From Oxalobacteraceae bacterium CAVE-383 (GTDB lineage: Bacteria; Pseudomonadota; Gammaproteobacteria; Burkholderiales; Burkholderiaceae_D): a stretch of DNA of 64,000 nucleotides. The stretch is taken from positions 1,116,001 to 1,180,000 of the forward strand of contig REGP01000001.1 in assembly GCA_004134995.1 (NCBI GenBank), in the 5' to 3' direction. The first letter of the stretch is position 1; every line of letters begins with the position of its first letter. The notes under the pieces are model-generated. The model saw only the letters and a list, made by a program, of their open reading frames with translations, was not told the origin of the DNA and ran no database searches. The translations under genes and the position numbers were made by a program. Below are positions 37,776-47,265 of the stretch, in pieces.

Positions 37776-39494
37776 CTAACCTGCCTTGACCATCACATAC
37801 CGTCCCGGCGCCGCCTCTATGGGCGGGTAGGCTTGCGCCCCCGGCTGGCGCGGCGGGGCCGCCAGCCGGCCCGCATGGTTGCCGAGAAAATTCGTCCACG
37901 CCGGCCACCAGCTGCCGGGATGTTCCGCCGCGCCCTGCAGCCACTCGTCGGCATCGACGTTCCGGGCGGTGTTGGTCCAGTAGCTGCGCCGGTTCTTGAC
38001 CGGCGAATTGATCACGCCGGCGATGTGGCCCGACGCGCCCAGCACAAACTGGTTGGCGGCCGGCTTGTTCTGATTGAGCAGCCTGGTCGAGGCGTAGGCG
38101 GTCGCCCACGGCACGATATGATCCTCGCGCGACGCGAAGATGAATGCCGGCGCATCGATGCGGCGCAGGTCGACCGGCGTGCCGCCGATCTGCAGGCGGC
38201 CCGGATCCTTCAACGCGTTTTCCAGATACATATGGCGCAGGTAATAGCAGAACATCGGTCCCGGCAGGTTGGTGCTGTCGGCATTCCAGTACAGCAGGTC
38301 CAGCGCGGGCGGCGCCACGCCCTTCAGATAATTCGATTCGACGTAGTTCCACATCAGATCGTTCGGACGCAGGCTGGAAAATGCTGCCGCGAAATCCCGG
38401 CCCGCCATCAGGCCGCCGCCGCCGATCGCCCCTTCGCGCATGGCGACCTGCATTTCATCGATATAGACCTCAATGGCGCCGGTATCGGAAAAATCCAGGA
38501 ACGAGGTCAGCAGGGTCAGGCTGGCCAGCGGTTTTTCACCGCGCGCATACAGCACCGCCAGCGCGCAGGACAGCAAGGTGCCGCCGACGCAGAAACCCAG
38601 TGCGTTGATCTGCGGCTGCCCGGCAATATCCTGCACGGCATGCAAGGCGCCGATAACGGCATCCTGCGCGTAATCGTCCCAGGTTGCATTTTGCACTGCA
38701 ACATCGGCATTGCGCCATGAAATCAAAAATACCTGGTGCCCCTGCTCCAGCGCATAGCGCACCAGTGAATTTTGCGGCTGCAGATCGAGAATATAAAATT
38801 TGTTGATGCACGGCGGCACGATCAGCAAGGGCTTTTCGAATACCTTCTCCGTCAGCGGCGCGTACTGAATCAATTGGCACAAGGCGTTTTCGAACACCAC
38901 CGCGCCGGGTGTCGCGGCGACATCCTTGCCGACTTCGAACGCCGTTTCGTCGGTCAGCGAAATATGGCCCTTTTCCAGATCCGCCACCATCTGCGCCAAA
39001 CCCTGCGTCAGGCTTTGGCCATGCGTTTCGATGATCTTCTGCTGCGCCTCGGGATTGGTGGCCAGAAAATTGGCCGGCGACATCGCGTCGATCAATTGCC
39101 GTACCGAAAAACGGATGCGCTGCCGGATTTTCTCGGGCGCCTCTACCGCATCGGCGGTGGCCTCCAGGAACGCCGCGTTCAATTGATAGGCGGCCGCCTG
39201 GAAGGCGGACAGAGGGCTGGCGCTCCAGGCCGGCGCCGACAGTCGCCGGTCGTTCAGGAACGGTTGCCTGGACGCCATCATGTCCTGCCACAGCTTGGTG
39301 AACTGCTGGATGTAATCGCTCTGCAGCGCGGCTATTTTTTCGGGATCAAGCTTGATGGACAGCGACTGGAACAGCGCATTGAAATCCGCGGGTTGCGGAT
39401 GCGGCGATGACGCCGCGCCGCCTGGTACCGATGCCGAAAACTGCGCCAACCATCTGTTGAGGGAGAAATCTGAATAATCCGAATTTGTACTCAC
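37776..39494 (-). CDS. phaC: Class I poly(3-hydroxyalkanoate) synthase PhaC
   Basis: Polymerises (R)-3-hydroxyacyl-CoA into PHA granules. The 572-aa length is class I. The alpha/beta-hydrolase catalytic triad is visible as Cys302 in the lipase-like box GFCVGGT, Asp458 in SREDHIVPW and His490 in GASGHIAGVIN. The less conserved N-terminal domain spans about 1-190. It is the first gene of the phaC-phaB unit, divergent from a small membrane protein gene. Confidence 0.97.
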   Translation of the reverse strand: MSTNSDYSDFSLNRWLAQFSASVPGGAASSPHPQPADFNALFQSLSIKLDPEKIAALQSDYIQQFTKLWQDMMASRQPFLNDRRLSAPAWSASPLSAFQAAAYQLNAAFLEATADAVEAPEKIRQRIRFSVRQLIDAMSPANFLATNPEAQQKIIETHGQSLTQGLAQMVADLEKGHISLTDETAFEVGKDVAATPGAVVFENALCQLIQYAPLTEKVFEKPLLIVPPCINKFYILDLQPQNSLVRYALEQGHQVFLISWRNADVAVQNATWDDYAQDAVIGALHAVQDIAGQPQINALGFCVGGTLLSCALAVLYARGEKPLASLTLLTSFLDFSDTGAIEVYIDEMQVAMREGAIGGGGLMAGRDFAAAFSSLRPNDLMWNYVESNYLKGVAPPALDLLYWNADSTNLPGPMFCYYLRHMYLENALKDPGRLQIGGTPVDLRRIDAPAFIFASREDHIVPWATAYASTRLLNQNKPAANQFVLGASGHIAGVINSPVKNRRSYWTNTARNVDADEWLQGAAEHPGSWWPAWTNFLGNHAGRLAAPPRQPGAQAYPPIEAAPGRYVMVKAG

Positions 39495-39537
39495 AACGTT
39501 GTTTTCGCGTATCGTTACGGTTTGTCTTCAAGTATGG

Positions 39538-39831
39538 ATGGCTATGTATATCGTTGCAATCGCATGGCTCTACGTCGTCTTCATGATGTCCATTACCGAA
39601 CAAACGGCGGTGGCGGGCGTCATGACATTTTTATTGTACGGCGCGCTCCCTTTGACAATTGTTTTATACCTGATGGATACACCGCGACGCAAGCGGAATC
39701 GTCAAATGCCGGCAAAAAACGAAACGATACCGCATCAGGCCGAGGCCGTACCGGATGCGCCGGGCGGCAAGGCATCCGGCGAGGGCGGCGGCAACGCGAA
39801 CTTTCCGGCGGCGGACCGGCCCAAATCGTGA
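39538..39831 (+). CDS. Small two-helix membrane protein of unknown function
   Basis: 97-aa protein with two hydrophobic segments (about 1-20, MAMYIVAIAWLYVVFMM, and 27-46), then a basic stretch (RRKRNR) and a disordered Gly/Ala/Pro-rich tail. The basic patch after the second helix suggests both ends are cytoplasmic. The frame also has an ATG at 39499, but that would leave only 4 bp to the divergent phaC start, so 39538 is preferred. I cannot assign a function; the divergent arrangement with phaC may be incidental. Confidence 0.6.
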   Translation: MAMYIVAIAWLYVVFMMSITEQTAVAGVMTFLLYGALPLTIVLYLMDTPRRKRNRQMPAKNETIPHQAEAVPDAPGGKASGEGGGNANFPAADRPKS

Positions 39832-39919
39832 AGCCGGATCCTGTCACAATTTCCTTACAATTCCTCCGTGAAGAATCCCGGATAATCCCGTGATGCCTTC
39901 CATTTCCAGAAAGAAAATC

Positions 39920-40399
39920 ATGCAAGAATCAATTCAACGGCTCAGCACAAACGTATCCCGGACGGCAATCGCCGGCATCCTCGGTTTGGCATGCCTGGCC
40001 GCACAGGCCGCGGACTGGCGCAGCATCGGCGGCACCGACGTCAGCGAACTGTCGATCGATGCCGAATCGGTCCAACAGGTAGGCGCCCTGCGGCAAGCCT
40101 GGTCGATGTGGAATTTCAAGGAAGCGCGCCAGAATAACGATTCGTCGTTCCCGTCGCTGAAGTCCTACCAGGACCTGTATCTTTATAACTGCAAGGATCA
40201 GACGCTGCGCCTGAGCAAGGAAATCATTTTTGCGGACAATAACGGCATGGGCGACAAACGCGACCATTCCGACGCCCTGAAGGGCACCACGTTCGACAAG
40301 CCCGCGCCTGGCAGCGTGGCCGAAATCATGCTGAAGGAAGTGTGCGCGGCGCCGCTGGCGAAGACTGCCGACAAGGCTGCCGTAAAGAAGAAGAAATAA
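39920..40399 (+). CDS. Surface-adhesin E-like secreted protein
   Basis: 159-aa protein with a signal peptide (about 1-32, ending ACLAAQA-AD) and one small domain. It starts with WRSIGGTDVSELSIDAESV, continues with a WSMWNFKEA strand, and has two Cys that could pair (YNCKDQ and KEVCAAP). The pattern of a short Asp-containing strand, a Trp strand and a Cys strand is that of the adhesin-E-like fold found in many small betaproteobacterial exported proteins. The tail is Lys-rich. A slightly longer start (GTG 39890 or ATG 39893) is possible. Function not established. Confidence 0.65.
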   Translation: MQESIQRLSTNVSRTAIAGILGLACLAAQAADWRSIGGTDVSELSIDAESVQQVGALRQAWSMWNFKEARQNNDSSFPSLKSYQDLYLYNCKDQTLRLSKEIIFADNNGMGDKRDHSDALKGTTFDKPAPGSVAEIMLKEVCAAPLAKTADKAAVKKKK

Positions 40400-40400
40400 A

Positions 40401-41198
40401 TCAGGCGATCCAGATCAGCGAGGCAAAGCGCCCCGTCACGCCGTCGCGGCGATACGAATAAAATCGCGCGGCATCGCTGACGGTGCAGAATCCGCCGCCG
40501 CTGACGCGGCCGACGCCGCAGCCGGCCAGCGCCAGGCGCGCCAGGCGGTAGATGTCCGCCATATACTTTTCCGGCTTGCCGTTTACCGGCCGGAATGCGG
40601 CGGCGTGCCGCGCATCGCGCGCCAGATACGCCGCGCGCACCTCGGGCCCCACCTCGAATTGCTCCGGTCCGATGGCCGGGCCGAGCCAGGCGCTGATTTC
40701 GCCGGCGCCGGCAGCCTGCATTGCCCGTACCGTATTTTCCAGCACGCCATTGAGCAAACCGCGCCAGCCGGCATGCGCCGCGCCGACCACGCCGCCGGAA
40801 CGGTCGCAGAACAGCACCGGCAGGCAATCCGCCGTCAATATCGCGCATACCGCACCCGCGCCGACGGCAATGCTGGCGTCGGCGCAACTGTCCGCCTGGT
40901 CGGCAAAATTGGCCGGATCGGCGGCATCGGCGGTGTCATGCACCGTCGTCCCGTGTACCTGCGCCAGCCAGGCCGGCGCGGCGGGCAGCAGCGCCTGCAG
41001 CAGAGCACGGTTGCGCCGCACCGATTCGATCGCATCGCCGACGTGATCGCCCAGGTTCAGGCCGCCGCCGCCCGCGCCGTCGCCATATGGCGCAGCGCTG
41101 ACGCCGCCGCCGCGCAGGGTCGTCAAGGCGTGCGCGCGGGCCGGCAAATCCGGCCATTCCGGCCGCAGCACCTGGAGCGAACCGGATGCCAGCATCAT
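40401..41198 (-). CDS. pgeF: Peptidoglycan editing factor PgeF (YfiH family)
   Basis: Multicopper-polyphenol-oxidase-fold protein of the YfiH family; in E. coli PgeF prevents misincorporation of L-Ser into peptidoglycan. This 265-aa protein has the family's active-site elements: VHGTTVHD, ILTADCLPVLFCD and AAHAGWRGLLNGVLENTV, giving the His/Cys/His cluster. It starts at ATG 41198, overlapping the rluD stop as ATGA. The pair rluD-pgeF is widely conserved. Confidence 0.94.
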   Translation of the reverse strand: MMLASGSLQVLRPEWPDLPARAHALTTLRGGGVSAAPYGDGAGGGGLNLGDHVGDAIESVRRNRALLQALLPAAPAWLAQVHGTTVHDTADAADPANFADQADSCADASIAVGAGAVCAILTADCLPVLFCDRSGGVVGAAHAGWRGLLNGVLENTVRAMQAAGAGEISAWLGPAIGPEQFEVGPEVRAAYLARDARHAAAFRPVNGKPEKYMADIYRLARLALAGCGVGRVSGGGFCTVSDAARFYSYRRDGVTGRFASLIWIA

Positions 41199-42229
41199 GT
41201 ATTCATCGCATTGACCGCCGCCAGATCGATCTGGGCGCGTGTGATCAGCCCGGCAAAGTCGGACGGCAGATCGACCATCCATTCGCAGGCTTCACCGCTG
41301 TCCGGATGCACCAGTCCGAGCCGGCAGGCATGCAGGGCCTGACGCCCGAATACCGGCATCAGATGCGCCTTGCCGTACAGCGCATCGCCCACCAGGGCGA
41401 ATCCCAGCGACTGCATATGCACCCGGATCTGGTGCGTACGCCCGGTTTCCAGGCGGCAACGCATCAGGCTGACCGCCTTGCCGTCGATGACGCCGGCGGC
41501 CAGCCGCTCATAATGCGTGATCGCTGGCTTGGCGCTGAGGCTTTCCGATACCGCCATCTTGATGCGGTCGCGCGGATGGCGGGCCATGGCCGCATCGACG
41601 GTGCCGTTGAGTTGGGGCGTGCCCCAGACCATCGCCAGATACTGGCGCTTGACCGTGCGCGCCTGCAACTGGCGCACCAGATCGGTATGCGCGGTCAGCG
41701 ATTTCGCCACCACCATCAGGCCGCTGGTGTCCTTGTCCAGCCGATGCACGATGCCGGCGCGCGGCACCCCGGTCAATGGCGGATAGTGATGCAGCAGGCC
41801 ATTGAGCAAGGTGCCCGACCAATTGCCCGCGGCCGGATGCACCACCAGCCCTGCCGGCTTGTTGATCACGATGACCGCACCGTCCTCATGGACGATATCG
41901 AGCACCATCGCCTCGGGCCGGAAGGCCTCGTCTTCCGGCGCCGCCTGCGGCGAAATGACCACGGTTTCGTCGCCGAATGCCGTCATTTTGGCGCGCGCGG
42001 GCACGCCGTCGACCGTTACATGGCCGCCTTCTATCCATTGCTGCATGCGGCTGCGCGAATATTGCGTCACCAGCGACGACAATGCCTTGTCGAGCCGGAC
42101 GCCGCACACCGCAGGCGTCAGATGCAGCGTAATCGGCGCCAATTCGGCCGCATCGGCATGCATGCCGTCCAGGACGTCGTCGCCGTCGTCCTCACAGCTT
42201 AAATCGGCATCCAGCGGGTTTTTCGCCAT
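41195..42229 (-). CDS. rluD: 23S rRNA pseudouridine(1911/1915/1917) synthase RluD
   Basis: Makes the three pseudouridines of helix 69 in 23S rRNA. It has an N-terminal S4 domain (CGVRLDKALSSLVTQYSRSRMQQWIEGGHVTVDG), the catalytic segment GIVHRLDKDTSGLMVVAK with nucleophilic Asp, and LETGRTHQIRVHM. Three in-frame starts exist (ATG 42265, 42250, 42229); none has a strong Shine-Dalgarno sequence. I list the shortest (344 aa), with up to 12 more residues possible. An acidic stretch (SCEDDGDDVLDG) precedes the S4 domain. It is divergent from bamD, as in other betaproteobacteria. Confidence 0.93.
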   Translation of the reverse strand: MAKNPLDADLSCEDDGDDVLDGMHADAAELAPITLHLTPAVCGVRLDKALSSLVTQYSRSRMQQWIEGGHVTVDGVPARAKMTAFGDETVVISPQAAPEDEAFRPEAMVLDIVHEDGAVIVINKPAGLVVHPAAGNWSGTLLNGLLHHYPPLTGVPRAGIVHRLDKDTSGLMVVAKSLTAHTDLVRQLQARTVKRQYLAMVWGTPQLNGTVDAAMARHPRDRIKMAVSESLSAKPAITHYERLAAGVIDGKAVSLMRCRLETGRTHQIRVHMQSLGFALVGDALYGKAHLMPVFGRQALHACRLGLVHPDSGEACEWMVDLPSDFAGLITRAQIDLAAVNAMNT

Positions 42230-42243
42230 ACCCGGCGTAGTTA

Positions 42244-42275
42244 GTGACATCAGAGCAAGTCCCATCAGCTATAAT
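42244..42275 (+). promoter_or_regulatory. Possible promoter for bamD
   Basis: A perfect TATAAT at 42270-42275 with GTGACA at 42244-42249 (5/6 match to the -35). The spacing of 20 bp is long, which weakens the call. It lies 45 bp upstream of the bamD start. Confidence 0.45.
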
Positions 42276-42319
42276 CGTTCAATCAGAATTTCCTACTTCG
42301 TATACTTTTTTAAAAAGTC

Positions 42320-43117
42320 ATGCCTAAATATTTTTCGAAACTCATCGCCCTCGCATTCGTATTTTCGTTGTCAGCATGCGGCCTGTTGCCGGATAAAGTC
42401 GATGAGACCGCCAACTGGTCAGCGTCCAAATTATACTCGGAGGCCAAGGATGAAATGGCCGGCGGAGGCTACGAGAAGGCAATTACCTATTTCCAGAAGA
42501 TCGAATCGCGCTATCCGTTCGGCACTTACGCCCAGCAGGCGCAGATGGACATTGCCTACGCCTATTACCGCCAGCAGGACCAGCCGCAGGCCATCGCCGC
42601 GATCGAGCGCTTCATCAAGCTGCATCCGAACCACCCGAACGTCGACTATATGTATTACCTGCGCGGCCTGGTGTATTTCAATGACCGCAGCAGCTTTTTC
42701 GACTTCTTCACCAAGGAAGACGCCAGCGAGCGCGATCCGAAATCGGTGCGCGACGCCTTCGATTCGTTCAAGCTGCTGGCCGAACGTTTCCCCGACAGCA
42801 CCTACACGCCGGACGCGATCGACCGCATGAAGTATCTGGTCAATTCGATGGCGCAGTACGACGTGCACGTCGCGGAATATTATTATCGCCGTGGCGCCTA
42901 TCTGGCCGCCGCCTCGCGCGCCCAGGCCGCGATCCATGACTATCCACAAGCGCCGGCGATCGAACAGGCGCTGTTCATCCTGATGAACTCCTATGGCGCG
43001 CTGGGCCAGACCAAGCTGCATGACGATACCGCGCGGATTTTCAATACCAACTTCCCGGACAGCACCTATCCGCACGGCGGCCCGGTGGTCGAGAAGCCAT
43101 GGTGGAAAATCTGGTAA
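42320..43117 (+). CDS. bamD: Outer membrane protein assembly factor BamD (ComL)
   Basis: Essential lipoprotein of the BAM complex, binding substrates and BamA on the periplasmic side. The 265-aa protein has a lipoprotein signal with lipobox LSAC (Cys20), then tetratricopeptide-type repeats. These include YEKAITYFQKIESRYPFGTYA, PQAIAAIERFIKLHPNHPN and the Y-R-R-G-A-Y repeat. The length and motifs are typical. A strong terminator follows, so bamD is a single-gene unit. Confidence 0.97.
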   Translation: MPKYFSKLIALAFVFSLSACGLLPDKVDETANWSASKLYSEAKDEMAGGGYEKAITYFQKIESRYPFGTYAQQAQMDIAYAYYRQQDQPQAIAAIERFIKLHPNHPNVDYMYYLRGLVYFNDRSSFFDFFTKEDASERDPKSVRDAFDSFKLLAERFPDSTYTPDAIDRMKYLVNSMAQYDVHVAEYYYRRGAYLAAASRAQAAIHDYPQAPAIEQALFILMNSYGALGQTKLHDDTARIFNTNFPDSTYPHGGPVVEKPWWKIW

Positions 43118-43162
43118 GCGCCTGATCCGCTTTCCGCCGCGGCCAAGGGCCGCATGGCGCGC

Positions 43163-43200
43163 AAACCCCGGCATTGCTTCACGCATGCCGGGGTTTTTGG
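43163..43200 (+). terminator. Intrinsic terminator after bamD
   Basis: A 12-bp stem AAACCCCGGCAT/ATGCCGGGGTTT (43163-43174, 43184-43195) with 10-nt loop, followed by TTGG and a run of seven T. It ends bamD transcription and isolates the large downstream gene, which therefore needs its own promoter in 43201-43320. Confidence 0.9.
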
Positions 43201-43320
43201 TTTTTTTGCGCCGTTAATACATGGATATGCCGCGCAGCAGTCCTGTGCCTAATTCCGGTATATGCGGATTTCGACTCACGCTACCATGCGTTTCCTAAAG
43301 GAAATCAGAAAGACCGATAC

Positions 43321-45948
43321 ATGACAATCGCAGGTTCCGTTCCCGTGTATGGCAACTATACGCAGACGCGATTCGACAATGCACTTCCCGCCAGCAGTTC
43401 CTCTCCCGCACTCGCAAACGCATCCCCGCTCGCCGCCGCTCCCGCTCCCGCGCCTGTCGCAGCGGCCGATATCCATGCCATGCAAATCAAGGGCCGCGCG
43501 TGGTCGCAGTCCTTGCTGCGTCCCGCGATGCCGGCGGAAAACGTCGTGGCGCCGAACGGAAACGCCCTGCCCCCCACAAATCGGCCGCCCTGCGTCAACG
43601 CGACGGCGCCCGCGGCCCATGGCGCGATCGACGCGGGCCACGGCGGCCATCCTCCCGCCGATGTGCATTTGCGTTCCTTGCTGCAGTCATGCGAAAAGCT
43701 GTCCCGCCAAATTGCCGGCGCAGGGGCCGCGGAAGGCCGGCAATATGCCGGCGCGCTGGGCGCAATCAATGCCCTGAGCCGCGCCATCATCAGCCAGCAG
43801 CAGCGCATTCCGCAAAGCGGACCGGCGCGCATGGAAACCGAGGGCGGCATCATCGCCGTCGATCTGGACGAAGCGATCCATGGCTTGTATACCGCCGTTG
43901 CCTATACAAAAAACGCCTGCGCCAACGGCTTCGGCGCCCTCGGCGAAACGATGACCCGGGATGCCACGCTATGGGCGAACGATCCCGCAACCTGGCTTGC
44001 CCAATCGGCGCAATCGCATGGCGCGGCCGACGTCACTCTCGCAGGCATCGTTACCGTCGCGCTGGTGCCGTTCGCCCTGATGGCGCTGCATGCCGGCATT
44101 TCGGAAATGCGGGAATCGCGTGCGCAGGGCAAAATACTCGGGCTGGAAGTGGCGCGGAGCCGCGAATTTCTCGATACGCTGGATAAGCTGTCGGCATCGC
44201 TCCCGGCCGCGGCAACGCCCAAATTCCAAAATCTGGTCGATGCCGCAAAAAAAACTTGTGCGCAGCAACTGGAAGATTTGCAGCACTTCAAGCGGAAAAA
44301 TCAGGAAAACGGCCAGATCGGCTTTTACTCGGCGATGTCCGGCGGCTCCATCGCCGCCAAGGCGACGCTCGATCTCGGCGCCAAGGTCGGCAGCCTGAGT
44401 CTGGCAGGCACCGCCGCCACGGCCTTGGCCACGACGGTCGGCGCGGCCGGCGCGATACTCTCCCCGATCGCCGCCGCCAGCGCGGTCGGACTCGGCGCCA
44501 AAATGGTCATCAAATCGAATGCGGCGCTGAAAAAATTCGCCCCGGTCGCCGCGCGCTTGACCAATCGCCTCGAATCGGACACTGCGCTCGGTCCCCTGAG
44601 CCGCGAGACGGCAGGCAAGCATGATTACCTGGAATTCCTGCCGAAAAAACTGCGGCAGCGATTGCATTTTTTCCGCGACTACGCCCAAAAGAACAAACGC
44701 TTTTTATTCGGCAGCATCCTGTATGCGACTTGCGCCACCGTCAGCTTCGGCCTGACCGCCGCGGCGCTGGTCGGCGCCGGCATCGCGCTGGGGCCGATCG
44801 GCATGGGCATACTGATTGCAGGCGGCATTGCAGGCGGCATGCTGATGGGCCGTTATTCCTCCCAGTTTTTATTCGGGCACGGCCGCATGCATCGATATGA
44901 AAACTACAGCGTCAGCGACGACCCAGAGCTCGATCGCCACTTTCTGGGCGCCATAGAAACCTTTACGGACAAGAACCCGAATATCGCAAAAACCGCCGGC
45001 ATCGACCTGCGCGCCGCCTTTTACAAGCAGGCCGCCACGCGCGACGAACTGCGTCAGGATTTTCTCAGTGAAGTTGGGGGCGATCTCGGCAAACGTTATC
45101 ACCAGGCGCTCAGTCACTCGACCGATAGCGATGAGGTACGCGCCAAGCGCGGGGGCATGCAGAGCAAATGGGATGTTCTATGCGCAACCGTGCAGAAAAA
45201 ATACGAAGGCGCCGCCGGTTATTCACGGGCCTGCATGAACTATCTCGACAATGTGCTGCACATGCGCGGTCATGCCGCGGCAAAAGCCTCGGCCGGCGCG
45301 TTGCGCCAAAAAATCAAACCTTATCTCAGCGTCGGCAACCTGCAGGACTGGCTGCACGAGCCTGCCAATCATCCGAAGCAAATCGCGCTGATGCACAACA
45401 GCCTGAAGGCGCAAATCGATTATTTGCGGAAAAAAACGGCACTGCGGCTCGAAATGTACATGCACGGCAATAATATCCAGGCGCTTCGGTCGCCTCGGCC
45501 AGACGGCGCCGCGGCAGTCACCGTGGAGGCTTCCATCACAAGCACTGACTATACTGCGTCGCAGCATGCCCTGCTTGAGAAACTGGCCGCGCCATTCGTG
45601 CGCGACGCCGACATGCTGGGCCAGACTGAAAACCTTCAAGCCGAACTGGCGCAATATCAGAAGACTTCATCGGATAGGCCGAGCCGTCCGGCCCTGGCGA
45701 AAATCACGTCGCGCTTCCTGAGCCTGCAATGCGGCCTGCCCTACGATCCGGACGGAGAGATACCGGACATCCGCCAAAGCCAGGCGGCGCTGGCGCATTA
45801 CTATCTGAAAGAAGCGCCCGGCCGCTACCGCAATCTGCGCGGCTTGCTGGTGGATGCGGAACTGCAGGCGACCCGTCTGGCCGGGGTCGATGCGCCGGAA
45901 CAACTTAATCCGCAATCCGCCGCTGGAACATCCAGAGATTCTCGGTAG
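43321..45948 (+). CDS. Large membrane-associated protein of unknown family (875 aa)
   Basis: No family recognised. The start ATG 43321 gives [19 protein letters not shown]; an open frame further upstream lies in the bamD terminator and is rejected. Residues 20-110 are Ala/Ser/Pro-rich and disordered. A transmembrane-like helix spans about 238-260. A Gly/Ala-rich hydrophobic region (353-397) and a stronger one, probably a helical hairpin (461-512), follow. The C-terminal third is helical and charged. There is no Sec signal peptide. The architecture (disordered polar start, internal hydrophobic hairpins) recalls proteins delivered by type III secretion or pore/translocator proteins, but this is speculation. 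Its last 44 bp overlap the 3' end of yaaA on the other strand. Confidence 0.7.
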   Translation: MTIAGSVPVYGNYTQTRFDNALPASSSSPALANASPLAAAPAPAPVAAADIHAMQIKGRAWSQSLLRPAMPAENVVAPNGNALPPTNRPPCVNATAPAAHGAIDAGHGGHPPADVHLRSLLQSCEKLSRQIAGAGAAEGRQYAGALGAINALSRAIISQQQRIPQSGPARMETEGGIIAVDLDEAIHGLYTAVAYTKNACANGFGALGETMTRDATLWANDPATWLAQSAQSHGAADVTLAGIVTVALVPFALMALHAGISEMRESRAQGKILGLEVARSREFLDTLDKLSASLPAAATPKFQNLVDAAKKTCAQQLEDLQHFKRKNQENGQIGFYSAMSGGSIAAKATLDLGAKVGSLSLAGTAATALATTVGAAGAILSPIAAASAVGLGAKMVIKSNAALKKFAPVAARLTNRLESDTALGPLSRETAGKHDYLEFLPKKLRQRLHFFRDYAQKNKRFLFGSILYATCATVSFGLTAAALVGAGIALGPIGMGILIAGGIAGGMLMGRYSSQFLFGHGRMHRYENYSVSDDPELDRHFLGAIETFTDKNPNIAKTAGIDLRAAFYKQAATRDELRQDFLSEVGGDLGKRYHQALSHSTDSDEVRAKRGGMQSKWDVLCATVQKKYEGAAGYSRACMNYLDNVLHMRGHAAAKASAGALRQKIKPYLSVGNLQDWLHEPANHPKQIALMHNSLKAQIDYLRKKTALRLEMYMHGNNIQALRSPRPDGAAAVTVEASITSTDYTASQHALLEKLAAPFVRDADMLGQTENLQAELAQYQKTSSDRPSRPALAKITSRFLSLQCGLPYDPDGEIPDIRQSQAALAHYYLKEAPGRYRNLRGLLVDAELQATRLAGVDAPEQLNPQSAAGTSRDSR

Positions 45949-46681
45949 AGGCATCCGGCACGTAGGCATAGCCGTCGCTGTCGAAATCCTTGAGCTTTTC
46001 CGGGGTTTTGACGGCGTGCGCGGCCGCATAGCGGGCCATTAATCCGCGCGCGCGCTTTGCATAGAAGGAAATGATTTTATATTTGCCGCCCTTCCAGTCC
46101 TGGAACACCGGCGTAATCACTTTGGCGGACAGGGCTTTCGGATGCACAACCTTGAAATATTCCTCGGAGGCCAGATTGACCAGGGTTTTGGACTTGTGCG
46201 ATTCCAGCGTCCGGTTCAGCGCCAGCGTGACTTCGTCGCCCCAGAAGGCGTATAAATCCTTGCCGGCCGGATTGGCGAAGCGCGTTCCCATTTCCAGCCG
46301 GTAAGGCTGCATCAGATCCAGGGGACGCAAGGCGCCGTACAGGCCGGACAGAATACGGACATGGGATTGCAGGTAATCGAGCTGCCTGGCGTTCAGGGTG
46401 GCCGCATCCAGGCCGCCATAAACATCGCCGTCGAACGCCAACACCGCCTGCTTGGCGTTTTTCGTGGTGAACTTGCGCGACCAGGCGGCATAACGCGCGG
46501 CATTCAATGCCGCCAGCGGATCGGAAATATGCATCAGGCTGGCGATTTTCGCCGGCGAAAGTTCGCGCAAATGCTTGATCAGCTCGGCGGAGCGGGCGAT
46601 AAATTCCGGCTGGGTATGGATATCGGTGGTCGGCGCATTCTCGTAGTTCAGCGATTTGGCGGGGGATAAAACGATCAGCAT
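45905..46681 (-). CDS. yaaA: Peroxide stress protein YaaA (DUF328)
   Basis: In E. coli YaaA limits free iron and DNA damage during peroxide stress and has a DNA-binding fold. The 258-aa protein shows the family motifs [13 protein letters not shown] at the start, [34 protein letters not shown] and the late [14 protein letters not shown]. The frame extends 24 codons upstream, but ATG 46681 gives the conserved N-terminus. It converges with the 875-aa gene. Confidence 0.95.
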   Translation of the reverse strand: MLIVLSPAKSLNYENAPTTDIHTQPEFIARSAELIKHLRELSPAKIASLMHISDPLAALNAARYAAWSRKFTTKNAKQAVLAFDGDVYGGLDAATLNARQLDYLQSHVRILSGLYGALRPLDLMQPYRLEMGTRFANPAGKDLYAFWGDEVTLALNRTLESHKSKTLVNLASEEYFKVVHPKALSAKVITPVFQDWKGGKYKIISFYAKRARGLMARYAAAHAVKTPEKLKDFDSDGYAYVPDASTENLWMFQRRIAD

Positions 46682-46806
46682 ACGGCGCCTGTTATTGAAA
46701 TAATGGAAATTGGACAGCCGCCATGATACGACATCATCCGACGATGCATTCAACGAAACATCGCGATTTGAAATATGATCTTGCTACCGAGAACTCTCCA
46801 TCGCAA

Positions 46807-47265
46807 ATGACTACCCAGACCAGCCCGCAGCGCCTGGTGCTCGACACCAACGTCTGCCTCGATTTATTCGTCTTCCGCGATCCGCGCTGGACCGCATTGC
46901 TGCAAGCGATGCGGGACGGCTCGGTGCAGGCCTTGACGCGCGCCGATTGCCGCATGGAATGGCAACTGGTGCTCGACTATCCGCACTTGAAAGTCGACCC
47001 CGCCCTGAAACCCGATCTGATGGAAACCTTCGACGCGCTGATTGCCTGCATGGAGGCGCCTGCCGCGCCGGACCCGGCGACGGACGGCATCAAACTGCCG
47101 GTATGCAGCGACCGCGACGACCAGAAATTTCTTGAAACGGCGCTGCAGGCGCGCGCCGACATCTTGATCACCAAAGACAAGGCGCTGCTGAAACTGGCGC
47201 GCAAAACCGCACGCGCCGGGCTTTTTTCCATCATCGCGCCCCAGGCATGGACACTTCCCCAATGA
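46807..47265 (+). CDS. PIN-domain protein (putative RNase, TA-toxin-like family)
   Basis: 152-aa PIN-fold protein, a Mg-dependent RNase family that includes many toxins of toxin-antitoxin pairs. The acidic active-site set is visible: Asp in RLVLDTNVCLDLF, Glu in CRMEWQLVLDY and two Asp in SDRDDQKFLETA, plus a final Asp in ILITKDKALL. It belongs to the group often named putative toxin component, PIN family. No antitoxin-like gene adjoins it: yaaA is divergent and an aminotransferase follows with an ATGA overlap. An upstream ATG at 46723 is less likely as start. Confidence 0.8.
   Translation: MTTQTSPQRLVLDTNVCLDLFVFRDPRWTALLQAMRDGSVQALTRADCRMEWQLVLDYPHLKVDPALKPDLMETFDALIACMEAPAAPDPATDGIKLPVCSDRDDQKFLETALQARADILITKDKALLKLARKTARAGLFSIIAPQAWTLPQ

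Noticed and set aside
43174..43320. N-terminal extension of the 875-aa protein to an ATG at 43174
   Set aside because: This segment overlaps the bamD terminator hairpin and encodes no plausible signal; ATG 43321 is the better start.
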